From NCBI GenBank assembly GCA_020002185.1, contig CM034531.1, positions 41,240,690-41,304,689 of the forward strand: DNA of 64,000 bases, written 5' to 3'. The number at the start of each line of letters is the position of its first letter. The first letter of the stretch is position 1. The notes under the pieces are model-generated. The model saw only the letters and a program-made list of their open reading frames with translations. It ran no database searches and was not told the origin of the DNA. The stretch is from Paraescarpia echinospica (Eukaryota > Annelida > Polychaeta > Sabellida > Siboglinidae). The translations under genes were made by a program, and so were the position numbers. Positions 21,790-33,300 of the stretch are shown here, one piece after another.

Positions 21790-22080
21790 TCCTAGGTCAT
21801 ATCTTTGTAAAATTAGAGAAAAAGTTACTGAACAGTTTTTGAAAAAAATAGGCAAAATGTACCAGTTTTGGGGCCCTTGGAGGCCCTAGGGAGCCCTTAG
21901 AACGATTTAATCAAATACACATTTCTCATGCATAGTGGCAGTGCCCTAAGATATGTCTATGCAGAATTAGATAAAAAGTTGCTTAACGCTTTCTGAGATA
22001 TGTTAGCTAATGGCAGACGTCGGACGCACAGTGATGGCAACAGTCCGTTGGACCTTCGGCCCAAAGGACTAAAAAGGGTA
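21790..22080 (+). repeat. Dispersed repeat family R1, partial copy
   Basis: Matches the 3' part of the repeats at 52452-53671 and 58028-59792: AAAATTAGAGAAAAAGTT, CCAGTTTTGGGG, CCTAGGGAGCCCTTAGAA, a GACGGACGC-type stretch, and the terminal CCTTCGGCCCAAAGGACTAA. The terminus is a near-palindrome. Confidence 0.75.
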
Positions 22081-22534
22081 GGTAGGGACCACATAAACAA
22101 ATTAATTACACATGCTGAAGGCGATTAATGGAATCAGTGGATGTGCACAGCCAGTACTGTTTTCGATGCAACATTCAAACACCAGCAGGAATTGAACCTG
22201 CCACACATCACTGGACTACAATGAGCATCTCCACTGCTCTGATATGTGGTAACATTGCATGAATTACAACACAGAAAATAACAGTAATCTATTTCAAATT
22301 AGCTAATTTTGTTAGATAAATGTTATACATTACATGCCATTTAATATCTGAAAATCCTTACATTATTGGTTCATACAATACATGTAAAACTAAAAATGGG
22401 TGCTTATAAATAAAGTAATGAACATTTTAGATAAATGTTGTCATTAATATTATTACTTATACGAAGAATGTTATGCTGTGTAGCTAGCAAACAAACCGAG
22501 TTGATGGAAAGAGGAAATTGAAGAGCTCTACTCA

Positions 22535-22870
22535 ACAGTGCCATTAATTGCACAATGGGTCACCTGACATAAGATGGTGCCCGACTTTGTTCTGCCCCAT
22601 TCTGTTCAGTATGACAACTACAACAACAAGTTGTACATCAATTCGTGTTTCAAATGGATGTATGCATCGGATAGCTTTGTGTATCAAAATGCATAGCAAT
22701 GCTATTAATTGGACAATGTGTTAACTGACAAAGTAGTGAAGAACATGCCTGACTTTGTTCTGCCACATTAGTTCCGTGTGGCTTCTGCTGGGAATATGTA
22801 CATCGCAACATGTTTCAAATGGATTTGTGCAATCGATCGACTTGTGCATCCAAATGCACAACATTCCATC
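22535..22870. repeat. Two degenerate tandem copies of a unit of about 170 bp
   Basis: Shared blocks include CTATTAATTG(C/G)ACAATG, GACTTTGTTCTGCC(C/A)CATT, TTTCAAATGGAT and CAAAATGCA / CAAATGCAC, spaced about 165-170 bp apart. No coding potential was seen. Confidence 0.55.
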
Positions 22871-22904
22871 ATGTTGCAAAATAGGAGTACAGTGTACATA
22901 ATAA

Positions 22905-24125
22905 AATTTATACTTTCTTATGCTCATCATGCTTGAATTGTGTAAAAAGGTGCCAACAAAGTTGATTTTACAATAATTTTGAAAATTAATAATATAAATG
23001 TTCCTCAACATTCCAAATATTTTAGGGATCTTCTTGAGTTAACTACACCAATGATGACTGAAAACAGTGTTTTAAAATATGCGTTACTTTTAAAGTTTTG
23101 TAATTTTATAACTTTATTTCAATCATACAATGGCCATTTTATTTGTCATCGAAACGGGAGTTCGACAGAAACAAATTCAATATCTTTTATTCTAAATGAT
23201 GAGCAGAAATAATTATTGCACTCCCAGTACCAAATAAAACATGTTGTTACACTGATGCAATATTTTGTCGACAATAATGTTATTATGCTCTTTGTAGATC
23301 TACATTTTAAACTAAAATTAAACCTTATGTACATAACCACCTATGCTATTTTAATACTGTACATTATTTCATGTGATGTATAATGTTGTATTTATACTGC
23401 TTATGGAAATAGCAGCTGGATTTAAGGTGCAAACAAAATGCTTTCATTATTGAATGTTTCTCGGCATCAATACGTTTCTGTTATCTAAACGTTTCAGTAA
23501 AACTAAAGTTAAAAATTTCTAGCCAGATGTACCAGGAGAAAAAGGAACATGATAGTACCATAGGTGAGATTTTGTATGTTTTTATATTCCAACAAAAACA
23601 ATGCCAATCATTCAATATGTCATCGGCGGCTTCATGCGTGGAGATCTATGGTTTTTTTTAAAATCAATCCGTCTGTCATGAGCTGTCATTATATTCATTC
23701 TCCGTTTATTCCATATATTTTCCTTCTTTTCTTTACTAAATCTGTGGCATGAACAGCAGCTGGTCCAAGTTTCCTTTTGATAATTTTATCGGTCACGACT
23801 CATTCGCATGGCGATGGCTAATCCAAATATACACATGTTGATGATGTTTTTTTGCATCTATTAACTCGACGTAGCTAATCAAAGTCTGACGGACAGTCCC
23901 GAATATTCATGAGAATGCTTTATACGGATCGTGAAGGTGGGGTCAAAGTGGAAACTGCGCGTACGTGCAGTTATTTTTCCGATATATTGTTAGGGTCATT
24001 AGGGATTACTAAAACATAATTCTAATGAAATAAAGGCATAGAATTACATGAGATAATCATATTAACAGTATTATTTAATAACTGTGTACATTACAAAGAG
24101 ATTAAAATGATCAAAGAATCGCTTT
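22905..24125 (+). repeat. Long inverted repeat, left arm
   Basis: Reverse-complement partner of 62695-64000. Matching blocks include CTTATGCTCATCATG, CACCAATGATGACTGAAAAC, ACGGGAGTTCGACAGAAAC, GAATATTCATGAGAATGC and GGCATAGAATTACATGA. A short frame (TPMMTENSVLKYALLLKF) is also readable in the partner with few changes, probably because the copies are young. The family is unidentified. Confidence 0.85.
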
Positions 24126-25480
24126 CAGTTTTATTATTATTATTTATTATCTTTAATGTATACATCATGGATAGCACAGTACAGCATACAAAACAATATA
24201 CATCAGTTAGTAAACACAAAATAATATATACTGACTGCATCATATTATGATAAATTACCTCTGGTAGACAATATTAAAATGTAGCAATAATTACTCAAAC
24301 TAATAACCGTAATAAATACCCTCAGCTGCTGTCAACAGTAAGTTTAACGTAACCTTATTTAATTAATTAATTTAATGAAATATTTTGTATTTTATTGACT
24401 ATGACAATAATACTTATTGTCAAAAAGTCAATAAAATGAAATATGAATTGTGGTCTATCCCCACGTCTGAAGGCATCCATAAAGTGGTGTCACCTACCGG
24501 AGTTTCCGGTGGAATTAATAAATACATGTAAAAACGAGTGAATTTCTTGTACATTTTGATCGATAAAAAACAGTAAATTAATTTGTTTGGTCACGTAATA
24601 ATTGTGCATGTGTAGAATTGGTGTTGTAGATATATTATGGTGTGAAGTTTGGTGACTGTAGGTGACCGTTTTCTTGTTTTTTTCGAGGTGCGGGCCTAAG
24701 TTAACTGCAAAACTTACCAAAAGCAAAAGTACCCGAATTTATTTCGTGTAAGTATAACTACAAGGGCAAGGCATTTATTATAGTAGGCCTACAAAAAAAC
24801 TACATGTAATTCTAACGCTATGCCTAAGCACGCTTTGCGCCGTAGACCCTTTCAGTTACCACCCAAAGTTCAAACCACTTTAACTTTTCGAATAAGAATG
24901 CAACGCCAACGAAGCCTTCGAAGGTAGCATTATCATGATTTACTAAAACATAAACTAACATATTTCACAAACTGGCATATTTCACAAACCGTTTCCCTCC
25001 ATTTTGCGTTCGTTAACCCGCTAACGGCGCCATATCTGACTATATTCATGCGCGACATGTAAATAAAGAAAATGCACGTAAATGGGTGACGTCATGTGCA
25101 TGAACAGTCGGGCATTTAGCGTTTCCCAGTCGGGCAATGCTCCAACAGCATGGTCTGGTCGCAATGCACCACTTTTGGTCGGAATGCCTCACTGATTTTA
25201 ATATTGTCAAACTTATGCATATATAGATAATACAATTATATATGTTAAAACATTACTTATTAAATGCATAATTCATGTAGAATATAGAAATAACATGTTT
25301 CGTTAACTTTCTGTACATTCTTGAAAATAAACTATGTTGTATCTTTGTATACACGTGTATGATTGTATTACATAACCTATCATGAAATATCGATCACACT
25401 GTCCTTTGATGTGTAAAAGTCATACAGTAATAGCCTAAAAGGCATCCTGCTCATGCGTGTTGTTGTTGAGCAAATGAATT
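24126..25480. other. No gene or clear repeat recognised
   Basis: AT-rich sequence with short frames only. There is a cluster of CpG-containing words near 25010-25140 but no exon or element that I can support. Confidence 0.5.
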
Positions 25481-27632
25481 AACCTGTATATTAAGAAATG
25501 CTGAAAAAAATCTATTATAAAGGACTATTGGAGGAATAGAAACAAAATATGAAGGAAACATGGAAGATTTTAAATACAATTATTAATAAATGTCAAAGTG
25601 AATCTTCTTATATTGACTGCTTTGTAAATTATGGCATAAGAATTACAGATAAAAGTGACATAGCAGACGGTTTTAATACCTTAATTCTTTGCAAATATTG
25701 GCCAGCAATTAGCTGATAAAATAAATCCACCAATAAATGGGGCATCAGTTCATGACTATCTTAAAAACAGAACTAAAACAGTATGTTCGTAAACCCGATC
25801 AGTGAAGTAGAGGTCATTAACACTGTTAAAGCATGCAAAACAAAGCATCTATTGACAGTAATGATATAAACATGGTTATCATCAAAAAAGTTGTACAACC
25901 CATCACTAGGCCATTGACCGCTGTAATTAACAAATCATTTGAAACTGGAATTTTTTATTCCAATATTAAAAAATGGCTCAAGAGCAGAAGTCAATAATTA
26001 TAGACCAATATCTCTGTTGTGCCAGTTCTAAAAAAATACCAGTACTCGAACAATTGTATAATAACAGACTTGAACAATTTATAGATAATAACAATGTCCT
26101 GTCAAAGAACCAATATGATTTTCGACCATCAATGTCTACTTCACATGCATTACTTGATCTGGTCGAAGAAATTAATACATCATTAGATAAAAAGAAACAC
26201 ACATTAGGTGTCTTCATTGACTTAACAAAGGCATTTGACACAGTAAATCATTGTATACTAATAGAAAAACTGAAATTCTATGGTGTTCACGACATAACAG
26301 AAAAATGGGTTGAAAGACAAAAAACAGTTTGTAAAAATAGGTGAACACTGTTCTAGCCTCTTAGACACCTCATGTGGTGTACCACAGGGGTCAGTATCAG
26401 GGCCTAAGCTTTTTACCTTGTATATAAATTATATATGCAATGTGTCTCAATTACTGAATTTTTTGTTGTTTGCTGATGACACTAAGATACTATATACTCT
26501 GATGAAAATATACTCAATCTTATAAGTGTTCTAAATCGTGAAGTGGATAAACTGTATACATAGTTCACTGTAAATAAGCTGTCACTCAATGTATCAAAAA
26601 GAAACTACATAATCTTTGGTAACTGTAAATTAAATTGTGACCTAGATATTAGAATTCACAATAATCAAATTGCCAGGGTTAGTAAGACAAAATTCCTTGG
26701 AGTTTTGATTGACAAAAAGCTTGATTGGAAAAAACATATAAATTGTGTGAAGACTAACCTCTCCAGAATAATTGGAATAATGTACAGGGCAAGTCAAGTC
26801 CTAGAAACCAAAAATCTATTTACACTATATTATTCACTTTTTTACCAATATTTGGATATTTGGGGAACCACATACAGCTGTGTAGAGTACCACTGTATAT
26901 TGTGTTACTATACTACAAAAAAGGGTATATTAATGTGTGATGTCAACAGATTATGTCACACTATAATATGTTATTTCACCGATATCAAATATTGAAATTC
27001 AAAGACTTAATTTGTTAGATTTGAAGATACAATCAATTCTGTTTAAGGCCTTTAACAATATGCCAAAAAAATACCTGTCAATGTGCAAAGCCTGTTTACA
27101 AAAAATACCATATTTTATTCTTCTCGATTAAAATGAAAATATATGTACGTCAGTGTGTGCATGAGAACTAATGTTAAATCACGGTGTCTGTCAATTTATT
27201 ATGTTAATTTTTTTAATAATTACCTGTCAATATATTGCAAAAGTGCCAAATTTTCATCCATTTGTTAATCAATTAAAAGTCAATATGAATAGCAAATATG
27301 AAACTATATTGTATGATTTTCTGGTATAACAGTTTACATATGCAGCTAGTGTTATTCTGAAATAATTATATTGTGAAACTGCCATTATTAGTATACTTAT
27401 TAATACTGCATATAGCTTAAATCACTTCTGTTACATTTGCTGATATAAATGTTAACAACTTTATATATGTTATAACAATGATTCGACTAGGAAACAATGC
27501 AATATAGGGGTATACAAATACATAAGATAATTCTACAGTATACCCATTTTTCTAACACTAAACTGTTTTTGTTACTATAATCTGTATTGTCTGTGTTAGA
27601 AAATAAACATATTGATTGATTGATTTATTATG
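25480..27632 (+). mobile_element. Decayed non-LTR retrotransposon with TTGA-type 3' repeats
   Basis: Plus-strand reverse transcriptase remnants occur in order: SKNQYDFRPSMSTSHALLDL, VFIDLTKAFDTVNHCILIEK, CGVPQGSVSGPKLFTLYI, LLFADDTKILY and FLGVLIDKKLDWKKHI. They are separated by frameshifts and stops. The 5' part (about 25500-25700) shows KETWKILNTIINKCQSESS, the region just before reverse transcriptase in related elements. The end AATAAACATATTGATTGATTGATT at about 27605-27630 is the short-repeat tail expected of L2/CR1-like elements. Not functional. Confidence 0.82.
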
Positions 27633-27799
27633 TTTGTTGTTTTGGATGTGTGCCCATATTAATTGGCTAGCTACTCTGACATTGTTTTATTGAGCAGGTC
27701 AGTTTGTTTGAATAACGGCATTGTACAAAGCGCATTGAAATAAAGCGTCGGACATAAGTTTCGCGCATGTGGCGCATTTCATACACATGAATAACAAGG

Positions 27800-27902
27800 C
27801 TACTTCCTGTTCAGTTGGGATGCAGTCGTGGCAGCGAACGAAAGGAGCGGCCGATGTGTTTGGTGACTAGTTATTCCTTGAGTATCATTTTTGTTAGATC
27901 GG
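27800..27902 (+). promoter_or_regulatory. Possible GMPPB promoter/first non-coding exon
   Basis: A locally CpG-richer stretch with ACTTCCTG (ETS-like), GGCAGCGAACG and GAGCGGCCG words ends at a good donor, AGATCG/GTGAGTAAC (GT at 27901). GMPPB coding exon 1 has an acceptor-like ATTCAG at 30299 upstream of its ATG, so a 5' untranslated exon is expected somewhere upstream. Linking this segment to GMPPB is inference. Confidence 0.3.
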
Positions 27903-28544
27903 TGAGTAACAACTAATCTGGCCCTATGTTGGATGAAATGATTCGCAGGTGACTGATGTATTGTGCGACGGAATGTAAACAAATATTTAGAATTAAACAC
28001 TTACAAGTTACAGAAACTGGCGACAGGTTTAAGCACGGTCCAAACCGGCAAACGTGTTTTTATTTTGTGCCGAACCGCAGCGTGGATTCACACGAATCGA
28101 GATGCGATTGCGACAGTAGACAGGAGTAGGCAATACTTTGGGATAGTCCAACATCCCATCCTCCCATATGATATGCCACAGGGCGATGAGCGCTGATTAC
28201 ATCAATTTAAGACTTTGCACTACCCCATGTTTTAGACGTTAACTTGAACTTAACAAGTTCTTCTGTCTGCACGTATTTCTGTTTATTTACACGATAATTT
28301 GTGTTCTTATATATTGCACTCTAAAAACAAAAAAATTTCCTGTTCGCCTGCCATGCCACGGCACCGCCCTGTATCCTCAGCATGTTGAGGCTAGGCGTGT
28401 ATTGGACGAAGAGGAAGAAGAGTATCCCCTGGCAGATTGCATTCCAAAAAGCTGAAGTTAAACTCGGCTAATAATATCATTGGCAGGACTGTTTGGCTCA
28501 TTTTCGTTGCAGCCAACATTTGCTCATGTTTCGAGAAGCAGTTC

Positions 28545-28870
28545 TTAATGGGAGCACCGTGGTGCAGTGTCTAGAGCTTCAGACTCTCGACTGAGAGAAC
28601 CCGGGTTCAAATTCTGTGCTGTCGTGTCGAACCTTGGGCAAGTTTGTTCACTCTAACGTTGTTCCACTTCACTCAGCTGTATGAATGAATACCTGGCTAT
28701 AGACAGTGGTGAATATTTGTGTACGAATAGTCTTCGCGCATTAATTGTGTCGTGGCTGGAAGCTTCCCAGAGAAGTCGAGATGGTGTTCAAGTGAATAAA
28801 TCTACCAGGGAGTAAAGTGCTTGGAGCAGTCCTGAGGACTGCATGGATATTGAGCTATATTAGACCTTAC
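28545..28870 (+). mobile_element. tRNA-derived SINE
   Basis: The head contains internal RNA polymerase III promoter boxes: a box A-like GTGGTGCAGTGTCTAGAGC and box B GGTTCAAATTC, about 35 bp apart, as in tRNA genes. The body includes CCTTGGGCAAGTTTGTTCAC and CTCAGCTGTATGAATGAATA, which resemble the conserved central domain of ancient SINEs such as MIR-like families. The tRNA part cannot form a functional tRNA. Confidence 0.75.
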
Positions 28871-29255
28871 CTTTTTTAATTATTTGAATACACAATACAG
28901 CACAGCCACGTGAGAATTTTCAAATGGTAATTATATTGGGACTCCCTGAAATCGAGGGATTCATCTTAGAATTGTGATACATGTTCATGGGATGGGTGTC
29001 TACACTGTTCTCACGTGTGTTACAGTCACAACCGACAATTACTGGTTTGATTCAGCTAATTTCCATACATTGTATAGTATATCTGCCAGGGGTAGTGTAT
29101 GTATAATGCCCTACCTGAGACATTATTATCAGGACATTGAACTAGATATCCCCAGATTGACACAGTTGAAGAACAGTATGAGTTAAAGGAATATTACCCA
29201 CATGTAAATAAATTAATACTCAATCAAATAACTGCTGATGCTTAAACTAGACCAA
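28871..29255. other. No gene or clear repeat recognised
   Basis: AT-rich sequence with only short chance frames. Confidence 0.5.
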
Positions 29256-29257
29256 TA

Positions 29258-29800
29258 CATACTGGTTTTGAAAATATGGCAAGTTACCTTTCTAAGTCCT
29301 ATGTTGCTCTGAACGGAGCTTTCAACGTCTTCACGATGTCTTCATCAGCATTGGTCTGCGCCACTCTCACTTGTCATGTGACTGTGTTGGTAACTGTCAC
29401 TTGACAACACTTCCAGGAAGATCGCGGGAAGGTTGTATCCAGAATCTCTGTTGATTTCTGGTCGCCTCACGGATTTTTCTTCTCCAGAAGTTGTTTTCTC
29501 TGGAGAGCACCTTTGCGTCTTTAGCCGGGATGCTGTGGCCCTCATTCACTCTGTGTTCATCTACTGCTGTGAGTGGGCCCCTGGTATTTCTGTGTTCTTT
29601 GAGTCGGGCTTTCAGTGTTCTGCTGGTTTTGCCTACATAGGTCTGATGACAGTCCGGACATCCTATCTCATATATATTGCCCCACACATGTTTTCCGGGA
29701 ACATGAAGTGGGGAAGTACCACAACACCTTAAGATCCATCGTGAACCCCACAAATAAAAAAACCCAAGAACAACATGTGTGGGGTAATACATGATATAGG
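29258..29800 (-). mobile_element. Penelope-like element 3' fragment with GIY-YIG nuclease domain (left arm)
   Basis: The minus-strand frame reads GNIYEIGCPDCHQTYVGKTS, then R and E residues in TLKARLKEHR, then HRVNEGHSIPAKDAKVL and ENNFWRRKIREA. This is the GIY-YIG endonuclease fold found at the C-terminus of Penelope-like retroelements: IYEI and YVG are the GIY/YIG positions, followed by the conserved R, H and E. The element continues past the frame to about 29258. The right arm at 29740-30215 is its inverted copy. The reverse transcriptase part is absent. Confidence 0.82.
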
Positions 29801-30215
29801 ATGTCCGGACTGTCATCAGACATATCATCATCACCTATGTAGGCGAAACCAGCAGAACACTAGGAGCCCGACTCAAAGATCACATAAACACCAGGGGCCC
29901 ACTCACAGAGTGAATGAGGGCCACAACATCTCGGCCAAAGACGCAAAGGTGCTCTCCAGAGAAAACAACTTCTGGAGAAGAAAAAATCAGTGAGGCGATT
30001 GAAATTACAGAGAGGCGACCAGAAGTCAACAGAAATTCCGGATAGAACCTTCCCACGATTTCCTGGAAGTGTTGTCATGTAACAGTTACCAACACAGTCA
30101 ATGATGACCAAGCATGGCACAGACCAACTCTTATGCAGATGTCGTGAAGGTGTCGAAGGCTCCGTTCAGAGCAACATAGGACTCGGAAAGGTAAATTGCT
30201 ATATTTTCAAAACTA
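29740..30215 (+). mobile_element. Penelope-like element 3' fragment, inverted second copy (right arm)
   Basis: The plus strand reads VIHDIGCPDCHQTY, then a short insertion/frameshift around CATCATCATCAC, then HRVNEGHNISAKDAKVLSRE and NNFWRRK. The non-coding tail (CTTCCCACGATTTCCTGGAAG...ACATAGGACT) mirrors 29280-29430. The two arms are head to head, and the right arm ends about 100 bp before the GMPPB start codon. Confidence 0.8.
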
Positions 30216-30312
30216 TGAATGTAACCGGGTCCAGAAGCAATTTACATGCCAATACATTCTGATTTGCCATAACCATACGTGTCATTTGTATCATTCAGGT
30301 TAAAGTTGCAAG

Positions 30313-33300
30313 ATGAAGGCACTGATATTGGTTGGAGGTTTTGGCACAAGGTTACGACCTCTGACACTGAGTCGACCGAAGCCACTGGTTGAGTTTGGAA
30401 ACAAACCAATGCTTCTTCACCAGGTGGAAGCACTGGCCAAGGTACATATCCGGCATTCAGTTATATATCTGATAGATTACTGTCATCACATATACTGCAT
30501 CATTGACAAACTTAGCTATCAGATGTATCATACCTTTGAAAAATTTAGTTAGAAAACATAAAATATTTCTGACCAAAAATTTATAATCTCAAGCAAAATA
30601 AAAACAAGAATTACCAGCCTGTCTATATTTGTCATGAAGTTATGACGTTTTTTGTATTTCTTTGATCCTCGCCAGGTGTGCAAAATTATATTTCTTGTTT
30701 TTAGTACACCTGTAATTGCTCAATTAATACACCTGATATAACAGTGACACAATATATACAAACTATACCAACAAGACTAAGAATCTGGCAGATACAACAC
30801 CAGTAATAATGAACAGTTTGTGTTTAATGACAGGTTAAAAGTGACAAAAATACTATAACAGTGTTGTGAAATTGAACAAAAGTGCATATTTACATGACCC
30901 TTACCAAAGTACTAAAGCATATAGCACTTTCTATTTCTTGATTTTTACACTACTGTATACATGGTTTAGCTCTATTTTTTTTAGATGCTTGTGACATCAT
31001 TAAAGTAAGAAAAAATAAATCCCAAAATAAAAAAAAAACATGATTTTAGTGACGGAAATGGAGGTCGAAGCAGAGGATTTCCAGCATTTTTCAAAATGGC
31101 ATAACTTTTGAACTATCGGAGCAACTTGCACAAGTTCATGCGGGAGAAATTCCTCAAGAATTTGGCTATCTTTGGATGTAGCGCTGGTGAATGTTTTGTC
31201 GATCAAATGTCTCACACTTTCCTTGCCCAAGTCAATATACTTCTGGGTAAAATCTGAAAGTTCATCCCAGAAATACAGCTGGATCAAGAGCTTGTGCATC
31301 GTTATGATGTGCAGAAGTTTCGGACGTCTACCAAGACCAGTCAAAAAAGCTGACTGCAGTTTCTTGAAATTGTCGTCATCTGGAGAAAAAATATCCTCTA
31401 ATTTAGTGTTTGCACTAGGGTTGAAAAAAGCGGAGTCCTTGAAACATGGGTATGGAAACAATTTCCCTACAAAAAGTTGGATAAAAAAATGTGTATTCAT
31501 GCAAATCACGTAATTTATAACCCCCGTACAATGGACGTGAAACCTGAAAAAAATTATGTTAAACTTGATGTGAAACATGTATGTAATCTAATAAACTGGG
31601 TTATTCAATGACATTACATCTTAGAATATGTCTAGTGTAAACGTGTGCTTTTGAATGTTGAAATGTATAGGGTAAATAATAATAATAAACTACTAATGAA
31701 ACAATTTCATTTCAAGTAATACTCGTTGCCACTGATTGTACTTTGTCTTTTTGTATGGTTGAAAACCACTACCAGTAGCACTGCGACCGACATCCCCTTG
31801 TAAGTTTTTTGTGAACGTGATGATCCAGAACTTTAAATAACAATAAAAGTACACACATACATCTATACTAGCAAATAATAACTTAGGATTGTGATATTAT
31901 TAATAATCTATGAACTTGCAAACAATCGCGTATTTTCATAATTTGACATAAACAAGGCTGCGAAGCCGAACGATGACGCCGCTAAGCGACCAGTAAACCA
32001 TGACTGACGCCGATGTCCGACGTATTGTGATTAGCGAAACAACGACAGAATATGCCGAAACAACAGCTTCGTTATTATACAAGAAAAAAAACATCGTTCA
32101 AATAATGTTTCTTGTTTCTGATTATTGTGTTATTTGATCCCGATCTACAAAACATAAACCATAAATGAATACAAATCTGCAAATGTTATGCTTACGCGGG
32201 AGTTACGGTTGAAATTACCGACCGGTAGATTCCCCACGTCGAACGACTACGTTGAAATATAGATATAATGATTCACATAAATACCAAATCACATTACAAA
32301 TGCCGTTTCAATTATATTATTAACATTTCATGCATAAAATATATTCGTTTGGCTTACTTATTAAATTGTATAACTCATTTATTAGCTGTCGGGGGCATGG
32401 GTTTTTCGATTCTTCACGCGGCTCCATTTTCACTAGGTTTGTTATATCACATGTAGAATATGAACTTCGAGTGACCCTTTCTAATGCGCTTGCGCTGTGA
32501 CCCTACAACGTGCAGAGCTAGTTCGGGATGCGTATTTGATAAAGAAAAGGACGGCGTTAACGTTGATATCCACTTTGTTAGTGGTTAAATCACAAAAAAT
32601 ATGAAAAATTCACATTTGAAAATTCACAAACTTTTTAATCATAGTTTTATATATGATACCATATAAGCGCAAGTGCGATATTAGTACCAATTTAAAGATC
32701 GTTCTTTTGTCGTTCTGGTGATATAAATAGCTTGTGTATATGACGGTTAGGGCAAGAGCGCGGACGGATTGAAAAGTACCATCGAATATACCCGCGCTGA
32801 AATCCGCTCGAATAATTTGCCCGCAAGCATAATTAACAAGAACAATAGCATTCGTTCAAGCCATTATTCTACATCTTTAATACATTTTCTCAGTAAAACA
32901 AAATACACACGTGAACACCGAAAGGAATGAACTTTAATTCTGTATACAATACATGATATTTAATACAAAAATAAAACAGTTATAGACATGTCAATTAGTC
33001 ATGATTATGCAGTGTTTGGACCAATTCCACAGAGCTATGTGCAGAGGCCGCTGGTATCTAGTTACAGGTGAGCAATAAGTACAAAGTTTTCCGTATTATC
33101 ATCTGAATAGTACAAAATATTGTTATCAACAAGTTCTCTGTTACTGCAGACTTATGAGCAAAAAGTAGTTTGTCTACTGTTTGGTTTGTTTGTTACTTGT
33201 TGCCAACAAAACATAAGTTGTCTATCTTTATGTCTGATAGTAATATTGTAGTTCAAATCCATGGGTCATGCTGCTTGCACAAACCCAGTGCCTTTGCTGT

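Noticed and set aside
28560..28625. tRNA gene
   Set aside because: Box A/B promoters are present, but the sequence does not fold as a complete tRNA and is joined to a SINE body.
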